NCBI GenBank assembly: GCA_905116865.2
Contig: CAJHNH020006223.1
Location: forward strand, 415,004-479,003
Origin: Candidula unifasciata
Lineage: Eukaryota > Mollusca > Gastropoda > Stylommatophora > Geomitridae
Direction of reading: 5' to 3'
DNA length: 64,000 bases
Part shown: positions 23,001 through 41,712 of the stretch, one piece after another
Position numbering within the stretch: position 1 is the stretch's first letter
Layout of the letters: the number at the start of each line of letters is the position of its first letter
Program-made: the position numbers and the translations under genes
The notes under the pieces: generated by a model
Seen by the model: the letters and a program-made list of their open reading frames with translations, nothing else
Database searches by the model: none
What the model was told of the DNA's origin: nothing

Positions 23001-23933
23001 CCTAGTGAAGTCTGGGATTGTTCACGTCTCTGGGTAGTAAGATCGGAAGCTCGTGTATATTGTTGGGCCGGTAAAAATCCATTGGCAGTCGGAAATTGAA
23101 AAGTGTAGCCTAACGGCGCTTCCAATGCAAAATTTGGAGTTACAAATCTACCCAAAGTAGTCCAGGATCCTCTCCAGTGCAACGGAGTTTGTGCACGGCG
23201 CTGATATTCTTCAGACTTAAGCTTGAGTTTGAAGTAGAACGGAGCACTTGTGGGTGACACCCATCTGCCATGATGTTGATCCGTCGAATAAACATAAACA
23301 TTACTTTATTCACTCTTCAGAGGGCGGTTGGCACAATGTGTTGAGGTTTATAGCTAGACTGCGATACCTGTGTCTTTTGGCCCAAACCACTTGATTTCAG
23401 CGAATCTTTTATTAGTCGTCTTGTACGGCTCTGTGGCTAAGTCGATGCGAACGCTTCATAATGCCGGGATGCTGGGTTTGATCCCAGCTGCGGGCCATGC
23501 GCCTTGCGTTGGTTTAGACAGTGGTATCAAGAAAGCCAACCGTCCAGAAAGCAGTGGCAAACTACTGGACGTAAATTTGCCAAGAAAAACCACACAACAG
23601 CCAGGGGCTGTATGGGTTGGTTCTGCAACGTCCTGTAAAGGATATGCAACTAACCATGCTCCACTGAGGGACAAAGGGTAGACGAAGAAAATTTAAGATA
23701 GACCTTTCATTTCTTCATTTGATAAATTTCAGAATCGACTCCAGCGGTGTGCAATGACTTGCCAAGACAGGCTGCGTGATGCACTGCCCACCAAACCTAC
23801 AGAAAGGGAGGTTGAACTAGGTCGCACCACTTTAGAAAGATGTGTCATTGACTGTGCGTTTTCCCATGTTGACCTTGTGCCAGGGCTTACCAAAAAAATG
23901 TTGGAGACATTGAAAAATAAACATTATGCTTAG
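16919..23933 (+). CDS. FAM136A: FAM136A, mitochondrial twin-CX3C protein, complete (141 aa)
   Basis: Three exons: 16919-17002, 18768-18908 and 23733-23933, all phase 0, giving 28+47+66 residues; the human protein has 138. The first exon reads MEGAQMRVREAISTMVNTLD and ends CLRKMQ, as in the family. Exons 2 and 3 hold four CX3C pairs: CNAKC, CIDEC, CAMTC and CVIDC. The protein end is LTKKMLETLKNKHYA. Family knowledge: FAM136A is a small soluble intermembrane-space protein whose CX3C pairs form disulfides. The start is the first ATG (context CAAACATGG), 70 bp after a LINE tail. Intron 1 opens with GC, not GT (CAG/GCATGC), and closes at CTGCTAG. Intron 2 (4.8 kb) holds the 57-bp minisatellite, SINEs and a LINE. 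All cysteines are kept, so it looks functional. Confidence 0.93.
17938..18221 (+). mobile_element. Family A SINE-like element in FAM136A intron 1
   Basis: Complete copy from CCCATGTGAGTTCCAGGGCC to GGTGAACGCGAAGAAGAAAA. Flanked by GGCTCTGCA at 17929-17937 and 18222-18230, a target-site duplication. Confidence 0.88.
18236..18475 (+). repeat. Dispersed repeat, pair with 28640-28915
   Basis: Shares GGGAATGCTCATGTTCTGTC and CGCAAATATCACAGTTATGC then a (GAA)-rich end with the copy at 28640-28915. The tail CTGTAAACAGGCAC...AGATGAAC is common to both. Probably another short retroelement. Confidence 0.65.
18515..18680 (+). repeat. Dispersed repeat, pair with 35200-35370
   Basis: TCTTTCTCCGCAGAACAGC and AGCTGCCTGCCGAAAGC recur at 35235-35265 with about the same flanks. 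No coding sense. Confidence 0.6.
18768..18908 (+). CDS. FAM136A: FAM136A exon 2 (47 codons)
   Basis: Acceptor TTTTGCCCTGCTAG at 18767; donor CAA/GTAAGA at 18909. Holds the first CX3C pair of motifs (CNAKC and CIDEC) and ends NEIEIFQ. Confidence 0.95.
19050..21900 (-). mobile_element. LINE ORF2 C-terminal fragment that contains the 57-bp array
   Basis: On the - strand, 21900-21564 gives KTKILVCQACFLS-like sequence, then ENGRVPMDILYGELKMG, the usual lead-in to the LINE C terminus. The repeat array follows, each unit coding PLLRYKDVCKQDMK. Beyond it, 19440-19138 continues with CKQDMKDTGTEMDSEQNATN, then ERKRAECLRR, then a C-terminal finger-like MRAGLASHTH. So the LINE reading frame enters and leaves the array in order. 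The copy is dead. Confidence 0.85.
19402..21563. repeat. 57-bp minisatellite, about 38 units, in FAM136A intron 2
   Basis: Each unit is 57 bp (CTTCATGTCCTGCTTGCACA, then CATCTTTATATC, then the variable part). Since 57 is a multiple of three, two + frames stay open and give false ORFs of 768 and 716 codons. On the - strand the unit reads as LINE coding sequence (YKDVCKQDMK). Two main types exist: CAGTGGTCAGCC and CAGATGTCATCC. They alternate at the left end; the second type fills the rest. Units with TATCG and TATCA mark CpG decay. Confidence 0.96.
21901..22540. other. No gene; 17-G run
   Basis: Intronic sequence of FAM136A without recognised motif. A run of 17 G lies at 22312-22328. Confidence 0.5.
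22550..22710 (-). repeat. Family G tRNA-headed SINE
   Basis: On the - strand: A-box TGGCCAAGTAGTTAGCATG, B-box GGTTCGATCCCTGG, then a tail with TATTTGCCCCC read from the other side. A decayed relative lies at 24690-24845 fused to a LINE end. Confidence 0.75.
22936..23425 (+). repeat. Family C tRNA-derived SINE plus family E/A tail
   Basis: Mirror of 15655-16145 on the opposite strand. Head TGGTCTTGAGGTATGGTGTC, B-box GGGTTCAAGCCCTAG, body to AATAAACATAAACATT, then CACAATGTGTTGAGG and TTAGTCGTCTTGTAC. It is cut at 23425 by a family B SINE. Confidence 0.8.
23427..23655 (+). mobile_element. Family B tRNA-derived SINE
   Basis: A-box TGGCTAAGTCGATG, B-box GTTTGATCCCAGC, body GTCCAGAAAGCAGTGGCAAA, end AAAGGATATGCAACTAACC. 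It sits at the 3' end of the family C composite and about 80 bp before FAM136A exon 3. Confidence 0.88.
23733..23933 (+). CDS. FAM136A: FAM136A exon 3 (66 codons and stop)
   Basis: Acceptor ATAAATTTCAG at 23732; stop TAG at 23931-23933. Holds CAMTC and CVIDC. An AATAAA string occurs inside the last codons (about 23915), before the stop; no clear signal is seen behind it. Confidence 0.95.
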   Translation, partial: NRLQRCAMTCQDRLRDALPTKPTEREVELGRTTLERCVIDCAFSHVDLVPGLTKKMLETLKNKHYA

Positions 23934-24085
23934 TACTGTGCTAATAGTTAAATTACAATAGGCAAAATGATCACTTCGGCAGGGCGACTTAATGATCAGT
24001 AGCATCAACCAAATAGGGTAATTATAATAATTTGCTAGTGTTGAAAAAAAAACTAATTTTTTTAAAAACAGTATCGCCACAACTG

Positions 24086-24090
<5 letters not shown>

Positions 24091-24127
<37 letters not shown>
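24091..24127. repeat. (AT)n microsatellite
   Basis: About 18 AT units. A further small (CA)n/(TA)n lies near 25826-25848. Confidence 0.95.
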
Positions 24128-24131
<4 letters not shown>

Positions 24132-24354
24132 CATGCAAGATCTTTAAAAAAAAGGATCTTATTTGTGGACATGACAAATTTAATTACCCACCTGAAAGCC
24201 TTTAACCGGAATCCCCTTCAGAGTAATCTCATTAGGACTGTACCCGCTTCTCCTAGCAGTTTCAACATTGTTGGAATCATTACAGGAAGGCCTCTTGTAA
24301 TAGTTTAGCTTGGCTGTGGTGTTCCTTTTGAGTAATATTTTTAGCTTGGGGAAC

Positions 24355-24640
24355 TCTTTCTGTGTGCTTTCTGAGGCCCCATTTTGTTGGAACAAATAAG
24401 AGGCCCCTTGCCCCTAACAACCGTGTCCTAGGAAAGCGACTAATTAGGGGTATTACTTTGAAAGTTAGATTGCATCTTCTTGAGAGGCGAGGAACCAACA
24501 GTCTGTACACAAATAAGCCAGGTCTGTAAAATGAATGTGCATACAAAAACTCAAGTACTAGAAAAAAGACCAACGTTCAGAAGTGGATGAGCAACCAGGA
24601 TTTTCCACCAGAGTTTACAGCAGTAAAGGCCAAGAGGAAA
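24355..24640 (+). repeat. Family A SINE-like repeat
   Basis: Marks in order: CTTTCTGAGGCCCCATTTTG, AGCGACTAATTAGGGG, GAGAGGCGAGGAACCAACAG, AAATGAATGTGCATAC. Decayed. Confidence 0.75.
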
Positions 24641-24689
24641 AATTTGAGGAAACAAACTGCCTATATTTACAACTTTTAAGATGGGATAG

Positions 24690-25180
24690 GGTGATGGAAG
24701 AGGTTGTGAGCCTAATGATTTGAGGTCACATGGCTAGTGCTGTCACCACACACTGAACAGGTTAAAATTTTTATTTTGGCCCTGGACAGAAAAAGATCTC
24801 CACCCCTTACTGAGGATCAAACCAGAGTCTTCCACTGTCCCAGGAAGGAAAGAAAAAGTGCTATAAGGACACTCAAAACTGCGCTCAGTTCTTTTGGCAT
24901 TGAGACAGCGACATGGGAAGCTGCTGCACAGGACCATTCTGGATGGCGTACATCCCTCAGCCATGGTGCATCAGCCTGCCAGGCAGAGGAGGTTGTACAG
25001 TCAGAGAAACAAAGGCAGACTAGAAAGAACCATATCACTAATCCCACACTTACTGTGGCTTCCACCTGTTGTCTGCACTGCTCAAGAACTTTTCTGTCTT
25101 ATACTGGACTAATCAGCCACCTTTGTACTCATAATCATTGCTACTTTGGATGAAAAGTGGTGTTCGTCACTCGTGGTGGA
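24690..25180 (+). mobile_element. SINE-G piece fused to a LINE C-terminal end with a C2H2 finger
   Basis: 24690-24845 matches family G (CTCCACCCCTTACTGAGGAT). From 24845 the frame reads RTLKTALSSFGIETATWEAA, then HGASACQAEEVVQSEK, then CCLHCSRTFLSYTGLISHL, a C2H2-type finger at the end of this LINE group. The same end is at 37415-37029 on the - strand. Confidence 0.8.
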
Positions 25181-25189
25181 TGAACAATA

Positions 25190-26280
25190 TCAACAGTTGA
25201 TTATTTTGTCCAAGCACAGTGTATTTTCTGACTCTTTTCCATACAAAATAGTACAGCTACTCATTATACCTGATTTGTTAGCATAGTTCCACAGTGTTAT
25301 AACCTCTTTGGACTAACATGAGACTCCTACCCCTGTTAATTTTTTTTTAACTAATGTTTTATATTAAAAAGAGTTACATTAATTCTAACAGATAGCATAA
25401 AACAGTTAAAGGTGTTCCCTTCTTCTATTATTGTGTTTTGCATATTTTTGTTTAAAAAAATGTTCAACGGTTATAATTTTTTAAGTGACCTATTATTGCA
25501 TAACTCATGTTTAATTAATCTTATTTCACTGCCATCTTCCTACCTGAGGTGCTGATACTACTGTTTCATGGCTATACATTTGTAATAATGAAAAATGTAC
25601 ACGAAGCCTTGCTACATACAGATGTAACTGTTTCAGTTCATTTGTTGTTCTAACTCACATTACCACCAGATGATTGTCAGATGTGTTACTCTTCACCTTG
25701 GTAATTTGTACATGTGTATATAGAATTTACAACTGTAAGGTTATTCTGCATCTCTTCAGATGGCTCAGCAGGGATTATTAAAAGATTTATAAGCATAAAT
25801 GTCAGTCTTTTTCCTTTGTGTGTCACACACACACACACATATATATATAAATATAATTTTTTTTTTGTGGTCTATAAAGAGGTTTTTTTTCCAGTTAAAA
25901 AAAAAGGTGCTTGTATTTACCAAAAAGTGTATGTTACAATATCGCTGAAAAAGTGATGACTAAAAAAAAGGGGGGGGGGGAGCCTTGCCTATAATGCAAG
26001 CAAATAATAATATCTGTGTAACCTACCAAGGATCCTCATGTTCTTGAGGGTCTTTCAGTATCATAATAAGGTTATGTGGGAGATGCCAAAGATGAAATGA
26101 CCGTAATTAAAATTCATCATTGCTTTACTTTCAAAGTGGCAATATAACAGCGGTATGACCATTGCACAAGCTAGATGTCTTGAGTGTGTTCTGACCAAAC
26201 ATAAAAAGTAAAAGAGCATATTAAGCTAAGGAGGGGATTCAGCAGATAGAATGATTCACACCTTTGGGACTTAAAGATCT
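25190..26280. other. No gene seen
   Basis: AT-rich spacer between FAM136A and PYM1. Contains small microsatellites and an 11-G run at 25970-25980. Confidence 0.6.
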
Positions 26281-26282
26281 GG

Positions 26283-26357
26283 ATCATCAATCATCCCTGT
26301 GTGGGTTTAGAGGCCCCAATGTGGAGAAAACAAGAATAACCCCCCCCCCCCCCCCCC
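26283..26357 (+). repeat. Family A head with an 18-C expansion
   Basis: CCCTGTGTGGGTTTAGAGGC ... AACAAGAATAA runs straight into C18 (26340-26357), where other copies read GACCCACTGCC. The rest of the element is missing. Confidence 0.75.
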
Positions 26358-26567
26358 TTTCCCAATAATACTAGGTCAGAAAGAGCCAGTATAAATGCTT
26401 GAGGAGAGGTGTTTAAACCATAACTTAGAATGAAATCATAAAATTAACAAACACTAAAAAGTCAGTTAACTGATACTGAAAAAAAAAATGTAAAAATGGT
26501 GAAAATATAACACAACTAAAAATAAACTGAATGACACATAAGACAGAATGGATTACATTACATAATC

Positions 26568-26832
26568 TTTCCCCATGTGGATTCTGGGGCCCCACTGATT
26601 GTGGTGTAAACAAGAATAGACCCACTGCCTCCCTAACAAACATGTCGTGAGTAAGAGTCGACTAACTGGAAGCTTCCTTGCCTGAGATGCAAGGAACAAT
26701 TAAGTCAGATTTGTTAAAAGGATTTACGCCCAACACTCAGGTTCTGGAACAAGACTGAAGTCTAGAGGTGGACAAACAACCAGAACTTTCCACCAGAGTT
26801 TACACCCGGTGAACACAAAGAAAACGAAGATT
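26568..26832 (+). repeat. Family A SINE-like repeat behind the PYM1 3' end
   Basis: Near-full copy (TCCCCATGTGGATTCTGGGG to GGTGAACACAAAGAAAACGA). It lies about 45 bp beyond the likely PYM1 polyadenylation signal. Confidence 0.85.
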
Positions 26833-26875
26833 ACATCATCTTAAAACAACATTACTACAACCAGCATAAAATATG

Positions 26876-26881
26876 TTTATT
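26876..26881 (-). terminator. Likely polyadenylation signal of PYM1
   Basis: AATAAA on the - strand, about 205 bp after the PYM1 stop codon. No closer AATAAA is seen between them. Confidence 0.6.
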
Positions 26882-27085
26882 CATCACATAATTATACAGC
26901 CACTTTTTTAGTCATCATCACAAATACACATGAATGGATTAAAATGCATACATAAAACTTGAGCTAAAACTGCAAACTAATCACATAATCTCATTTCATT
27001 GGTCAAATACTGACTCACTTTTAAAACAATTTTTCTTCATTCTTACATGTTCATGCTATTTGTGACACTTTCAGCACTTAAATTA

Positions 27086-35117
<8,032 letters not shown>

Positions 35118-35199
35118 TTTCCTACCGGTTCAGCTATAGTACTGTACTGCTGAGACTAGTTGATACCTCTCTACTCTCTTCAACTGATGATCCACTTTA

Positions 35200-36780
35200 T
35201 TGCACCGTGTTTTATTCCATTTGGCTCAATCTGTCTCCGCAGAACAACAAGCTGCCTGCCGAGAGCGTCGCACAAAGCACGAACTTCATAGCTCCGATGA
35301 CGATTCCCAGTCTTTTCGTTAAAATTGCACGTGTAAACTGAACGGCGACTCCGTAAAACAAACCCACGGCCTTCAGAGCGCGATGCAAATGGCTTGACCT
35401 CTTAGTTGATCGACAGATTATCCTCATTGCACATCGGACAAGTCCATAAGGGCTCGGATCCCATCTTTACTATATCCATCAGCGTGTGACGACAAATAAC
35501 ACCAGTTATGTATTGGCTTACTGTTCTTCTCTGGCTACCTGTATAGTATTCATGTTTGGCTACACCTCTTTTGACCTGAAGTTCTTTTGAGTGTTGCAGA
35601 TTCAACGTCGTCTCCTGAATGGTAATTCTCGTCCTGCCTCTTTAAAAGCATTGATAATGTTGGCCCGGTCCATTGCTTTTCCTGTACCTACCGTGGCCCT
35701 GCCAGTAATGCAATCAGCTCGTTCATTTTTTCTTATTCCAGAGTGTCCTGGCACAGAGAGTCCTGAAAATAATTCCTGTCAGACAAGATGTCCTCAAAGA
35801 CTCCAACCATTTTCTTTGAATCCATCCTGTCTCCATCTTTTTAAGCATGCTCATGGAATCATTCAAAAAACGCTAATTGAAAAAAAAAAATGCTGCGCCT
35901 CTAGCCAAATCACTGCTTTTGTTATAGTCAGAGGCACAAGCCCCGGTATCTTCTTTTACAGTTTTCTCTCGAACCAGAACCGTGAAAGCCAATGAACTTT
36001 GTACATATCAAACGACGGATCCGTCATTGTAGAAAACGGCACCGCAGAGTTTTCGAGAATTAAGGTTTGAACTTCTGCCGCAACCACCAACAGGCTCGGT
36101 TGTCTGCAATCGTTATCGAGTTTTATGAAGAGTTTTATGCCACTCGTATCCATTCCTCACCAGATTCTTTTTATGTCCTCTGTTGAACAAAATTGATTTG
36201 AGTGATTAGATTCAAGAACGGACATCACAGCACTCGGGGCATTCCCCTAAGCGCTCCGTCCCCGTCTTCAGCAGCCAGCGAAGAGATCCGATACATTCTG
36301 ATTAAACGTCCGTCTTGCCTTTCCTCTGAACCTCGAGCATCTATCAGAACCTCTCGTCTCTCGTTGAACAAATCTGTTAAACAATGTCCCCAGCCTGACC
36401 CACAAAGGATTTTTCTCCCTTTACGCTGCTGCTCTTCTTCCTGCGAATCTCCCTGTGCGATGGATGGTGTGTATCAGCACTGATAGTTAGATACGCAAGT
36501 GCTCGGCAGATCACTGTTCTCACTCCCTTGGCTGGAAGATCAAGGAGGTAACGAATCGCCCTTCCTGCTATATTTTTTGTGTGCATCCAAGTATGATGTC
36601 CATGGCCTCATTCTGTATTCGATCTATTCTCTCTGTGTACGGCTAAGACTCAGAATCACCAGAGAGTACTCAATTACAGAAAGGATCGGATCCTGGTGTA
36701 GAATCTTAGCCTATGTCTTTTTCCAGATTTCAACTTCAATACATTTGAGCTTCGCTCTTGTGTCAGTGAAAATCAAATGA
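35200..36780 (-). mobile_element. Old RNase H-LINE debris
   Basis: Parts repeat elsewhere: 36216-36365 matches 41020-41190 (AAGCGCTCCGTCCCC, AAACGTCCGTCTTGC). 35400-35620 resembles 59690-59840. No intact domain. It lies upstream of PYM1 exon 1. Confidence 0.5.
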
Positions 36781-36959
36781 AATGTCCCTCATTGTCCCAT
36801 TCTAAAAAAATAAAAAATGGTGAACAATTAGTCCCGCAGCAGTCCAGAAACAAGCGCACGCAGTGAATCTATATGGCAGTTGTTAGAGATTAAAGGAAGG
36901 GAAGGATGACTGACTGACGTTCAATCTCAGGCTGACATCACAGCTAACTCCAAGTGACA

Positions 36960-37700
36960 CAAGGTCATTCGGATGTTGTTCGTCCATCACTAGTGATGAA
37001 GACCACTTTTCATCCAAAGTAGTAATGATCAACGATTATGAGTACGAAGGTGGCTGATTAGTCCAATATAAGCTTGGAAAGTTCTTGAGCAGTGCGGACA
37101 ACAGATTGAAGCCGCGATAAGTGTGGGATTAGCAGTACGATTCTTTCTAGTCAGCCTCCGTTTATCTGCCTGTGCAACCTCCTCTGCCTGGCAGGCCGAT
37201 GCCCCATGCCTAAGGGATGTACGCCATCCAGAACGGTCTTGTGCAGCAGCCTCCCACGTCGCTGTGTTGATGCCAAAAGAATTGAGAGCAGTCTTGAGAG
37301 TGTCCTTACACGCTTTGTCTGTCCTCACTGGGACGTCTTTCCTTGCCGGAGCTCGCCATAAAATACTCTCGTTGGGAGGCGATATTCTGGCATGAGGGTT
37401 AAATAACCAGCCCAACGCAGTTGATAATTTTTCAGTATCGTGTGGATGCTAGGCAGGTTTGCCCTATCAAGATCCATCGTGTTTGAGATCTTATCTTGCT
37501 ATTTGATTGTGAGCAGATTTCTGAGAAAAGTAACATGAAACTCTGATTTTCAACGTTTTAGCATGGCACTGATACACAGTCCACGTTTCGAGCAATACGT
37601 AAGAATAACAGCTCTGTAAACCTTTAGCTTGGTCAGCAGGGAGATGCCACTTCTGTTCTAGACACTGGTATAAAGTGTGCCGAAACTACTGCTGGATTCT
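36960..37700 (-). mobile_element. LINE ORF2 C-terminal fragment with C2H2 finger
   Basis: On the - strand: LTKLKVYRAVILTYCSK, then LRWAGYLTLMPEYRLP-like sequence, KACKDTLKTALNSFGINTA, HGASACQAEEVAQADK, and ends CCPHCSRTFQAYIGLISHL. Same group as 24845-25180. Confidence 0.85.
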
Positions 37701-37748
37701 AATGTAAGCGTGTGACGACGAATACCTAGATCTTTTTTTTTTCCGCAA

Positions 37749-37964
37749 ATGCAAAGAAACCTAGCCACATGTCTAAAAAAGGCCAGCTTACTCAAAATCG
37801 GTCTCATTTTGGTTTCCGAGCCGAACCCGCAGGAGCTCGGGAGGCAGGAGACCTCGCTCAGCCAGCAGCTGATGCACGATACAAGTGCTCAGCTGCACCT
37901 GTTTGAGCGACTGCTGTGTATGACCGGTCGTCCGGCTTACTTCATGGCGGTGGTGTTTCCATAG
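37749..37964 (+). other. Unassigned open frame (72 codons)
   Basis: The frame ends LHLFERLLCMTGRPAYFMAV, which looks like real protein by composition. There is no clear acceptor and I do not know the family. It lies between a LINE and a SINE and may itself be TE-derived. Confidence 0.3.
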
Positions 37965-37998
37965 TTAAATCTGAATTTGTCTCTAATAGTTGAGAACT

Positions 37999-38220
37999 TA
38001 TCGGTTCTGTGGCTAAGTCGATGCGAACGCTTCGTAATGCCGAGATGCCGGCTTCGATCTCAGCTGCAGGCCATGCGCCTTGCGTTGGTTTCGACAGTGG
38101 TATAAAGAAAGCTGACCGTCCAGGAACTATTGGACGTAAATTTGCCTAGAAAAACCACACAACAGCCAAGGGCCGTTGGGGTTGGTCCTGCAACATCCTG
38201 TAAAGGAAACGCAATTAACC
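37999..38220 (+). mobile_element. Family B tRNA-derived SINE with 12-bp target-site duplication
   Basis: Flanked by TAGTTGAGAACT at 37987-37998 and 38221-38232. A-box TGGCTAAGTCGATG, B-box CTTCGATCTCAGC, body CCAAGGGCCGTTGGGGTTGG. Confidence 0.93.
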
Positions 38221-38642
38221 TAGTTGAGAACTGTGTGGGTAGATATATCAGTGTGTATTCTCGCTCAGAGATAGTTTGACTGCAGGTCGCAATAGGTGAT
38301 TGCTGATCTGGTGGCATATTGAAGCTAAACGTACATGTTAAATATGTATCGGTTTTTTGGGACGGGTGAGGTAATTTTTTTGAGCGTATGCGTTCATTAT
38401 CGTATTTCCTTGTTAGCTGGAGATGATTAGCATTTTAGATTCTGGTCGAGCACGTTGGTTGTTGTTAATTTTTTTTATCAGTGAAGTAGACGTTAATTTT
38501 GTGTTCAGTTCAGTAAACTCAACAGCTGTTTAATGTGAAGATTATAATTCCTTTGCTTAATTCAATTTAAGATCTATAGTCTGTAGACAGAGTTCGTCTA
38601 TGGGAATGTGGCCATGTAGTTATGTTGTTGTCATGTTACTCA

Positions 38643-39994
38643 CTATACAGAATTTCTTTGTCTGGGTTCTGGTGAGATATTCAAGGACCTCCGGCAGAAA
38701 AACCCTTGTCTTTTCTTTAATGTGCTGTTCAGCGGCGAACTACTACTTTTTGTCCTAATCACAATTTTCTTAGCAATTTTCTTCCGAGTTTTCCCTTTCT
38801 TTCTTCCCGCTAGCACACTAACATTGATCTCATCGTCGACGTTGACTCTCTGAGATAGGGTGTTGCCAAGATAAGTGAATCTGTCATCTACACTTAGCTT
38901 TTGATCCTTTACGGTGAAAGTGGAAACACAGTATTTTTTCTGGGAGCCAGTTGATAGATAGCAACAGTTTTTATCAGTGTTGATAATTAGCCCGAAGTTT
39001 GTACAGGCTTCAGAAAATCTATTGATGATGTGCTGCATACTGGCCTCAGAACTGGAGTTTAGGGCGCAGTCGTCAGCAAATAAAAGGTCTCTGATTGTAG
39101 TTGCTTTAGTTCTTGTTTTAGCTCGAAGCCTCCTCAAATTAAACAAGCTGCCATCTGTACGGTAATTTTATGCAGTTCCTGGATCGTTCTTCTTCTTCTT
39201 CTTGTGTTCGCTTTCTGATTTACACCGACAGACAGGTTTTTGTGATAAACTTGACTGTTTTTATGAGTTCATTTTTAGTCCCATACAACTTTGTGTACAG
39301 TGGTGACTCACTGGGCCAGTATTCTTTTCTTAATGGGCTGAACAAGGGAGAGTCTTGCAGGACATGTTCTGTAGTCTGCACTCATAGCCCACAAGGGCAA
39401 AAAGGTGAACTACTTAGACGAAGCCTGCGCATATGCTGGTTAAGTTTGTTATGTCCTGAGACGTAGGACAATGACAAGCCCATGCCGGTCAAGTAAGTGG
39501 TAGTCATCTCTGGCCAGACTCTGTTCACTTCTAATAGCCTGAATGGCCCTTTTCTTCTCATAGTATGTTACTGCATTCTCTTCCTGGTCACATTCTACCC
39601 CCTTTCTTAGCAAGTTTATCTGCGGTTTCGTTATACCTTCATGAAACTGCTGTACAATCCTAATAAACTTCCGAGGACAGCCAAGTTTATCCATGATTTT
39701 CCACAGTCCTCCTCTACTGACTTTATCAAAGGCCTTTGTGGGGTCTATGAAGGTAGAATAGAAGTCGCAGTTTTGATCTCGACACTTTTCCTGGATCTGG
39801 CGAGCAACAAAAGTTATGTCAATGGTCCCTCGCTCTTTTCGGAAGCCACCCTGGCTCTCAGGCAGGAGGTCTTGATCAAGATGCACCGTAAGACGGCTGA
39901 AGAGAATTCTAACCATGATTTTACCAGCAATAGACATAAGAGAGATTTCACGGTGACTGTCGCATACCTGGCAGTTTCTTTTACGTTTATACAA
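38643..39994 (-). mobile_element. LINE reverse transcriptase fragment with another LINE's end inside
   Basis: From the right (- strand): REISLMSIAGKIMVRIL, QGGFRKERGTIDITF, DPTKAFDKVSRGGLWKI and FIRIVQQFHEG (39994-39640). After a foreign insert it resumes FNLRRLRAKTRTKATTIRDL, LLFADDCALNSSSEASM and FTYLGNTLSQRVNVDDEIN (39165-38643). The stretch between RT motifs is missing, so insertion came with a deletion. Dead copy. Confidence 0.85.
39186..39640 (-). mobile_element. RNase H-LINE 3' end nested in the LINE above
   Basis: Reads ECDQEENAVTYYEKKRAIQ, then NQHMRRLRLSSSPFCPCG and TEHVLQ, the C-terminal knuckle of the RNase H LINE. It ends GCGAACACAAGAAGAAGAAG near 39186-39210. Confidence 0.8.
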
Positions 39995-40429
39995 GTGTAT
40001 GATTGTTGCACATTTGATGTCTTGTGGAAGTATTTCTTGCTGCCATAAAAGTTGGAATATTTGGTGTAATTTCTGTGTCGAAATTCATACCTGTGACATT
40101 TTCAATCAGTTTCCGTGAAAATTTTAATTTTAGCCACCAAAATAATTTTCCTTCAATCTTTAACTAGTACGTACCTATAGAAAGCATTGTTTCCAGTAGA
40201 TATAATCACATTCAATTTTGGGGTTTACTGGTTTGGTGACGTCAGCAGCATGCCCTGTTAGATGGAGACGGTCTTGCTTCATTCGCCGATGAATTTCTGT
40301 CGATTTCACATTGAACCCATGGCATCGCCGTCTTAACATTTTAAATTAGGATACAACGTGTTACAAGACATAGCTGTTGTAAATTCGATCACTTTTAAGG
40401 ATTTACATTTAAGGCACTCTCGTATCCGA

Positions 40430-40665
40430 CTGACTGACTGACTTTCAACCCCACCAGGACATCACACAAGCGATAAACACCCGATGACACAAAGTGCCAC
40501 CATGCGGATGAGGATCGCCGTGGAGAGGTCCCAGAAACAGCGTTCAGACATTTGGCCATATGTATGGCCTGCCTATATTGCGGCCCCTGGCAAAAGCCAG
40601 AGTAGGGCTTCAAATGACAAAAAATTTCGTCCTGAAAAGGACGAAATTGGATACAGCCCCATTTA
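40430..40665 (+). repeat. Hairpin-ended dispersed repeat, copy 3
   Basis: Starts ACCCCACCAGGACATCACAC, holds AAAGTGCCACCATGCGGATG and GGCAAAAGCCAGAGTAGGGC, and ends in the hairpin TTTCGTCC-TGAAAA-GGACGAAA at about 40625-40646. Confidence 0.85.
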
Positions 40666-41169
40666 ATAGCAAAGGCGATTATTCTTCTGCTCTATGCCCC
40701 CCAGTTAAACTTTAACAGCTCGATCCGATATGTTTTACCGCTTGCCCCATTTACTGACACTTAACCCATTCCCTCATGTTTTAAAATCATCCCAATGCAC
40801 TAACTTCAGAAGACTTGGTTTTATCAGCAAGTCCTCAACCCAATATTTCCGGAACGCAGCTAGATTTGAACTCTTCATCTGCATTTTACCAGCTTCTTCG
40901 GGCATTTGTTTACTGTGTAAGGGGCCACGTTAGTGCAGTCGATAGGAGACTCTCTCAAATCCAGCTGCAAGGCGCTGCAGCCCACGGCCGGTGTTCGAAA
41001 CCGGACAGTTCTCGGGGTTCACCGATTTCGAAACCGACATCACAACACTCGTGGCATTCCCATAAGCGCTCCGTCCCCATTTTCAGCAGCTAGCGAAGAG
41101 TTCCGATACTAATGGTGCCAGTAGGATTTTTATTAAACGTCCGTCTTGCTTTTCCTCTGAGTCTCGAGC

Positions 41170-41712
41170 ATCTGCCAGAACCTCTTGTCACTCCCCCTGC
41201 ATTAATCTCACTAGACTGTGGTGATCCATCTGCTCCTCCGAACTGAACATGCTCTCCCACAAGGCACTAACCAAGTCCACCTTATCATGTATCAGTATTC
41301 CACGAAGTTGTGCAGAGCCAGCCAGCCTGTTCATTTCCCAACACACCGCCGTGACCTGGTGAAAAAATCCAGACAATACTCCTCACCGTGTCCTCAACAT
41401 TGAAGCATGTCACTCTGCACGAAGCATACATGCTATGATCTTCCTCGGCATGCTTACTGGGTCAGTTACAATCACGATGCGTGTGTATGTCATGTGCTCT
41501 AGCCAGCGGAAAGCTGCAGTGACCGCATCCACCTCCATTCTTAATCTGGATGTTGTGGTATCATATGCTAGGCTCTCCTGCACCAAACGTTGACCATTAA
41601 CTGTTGCTAAAAAACCCCAAGCACTTCTTTTGCCTATTGACACTGAACCATCTGTGTAAATGATCAAATCCTCTGAGCGAGCATTGTCTTGAATTAATTG
41701 CTGAATTTCCAA
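41170..41712 (-). mobile_element. RNase H-LINE fragment
   Basis: - strand frame: IIYTDGSVSIGKRSAWGF (RNase H TDGS motif), RLRMEVDAVTAAFRWLEH, then frames to 41170 (WEMNRLAGSAQLRGI). Same group as 12560-13700. Positions 40666-41170 hold debris matching 36216-36365. Confidence 0.85.
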
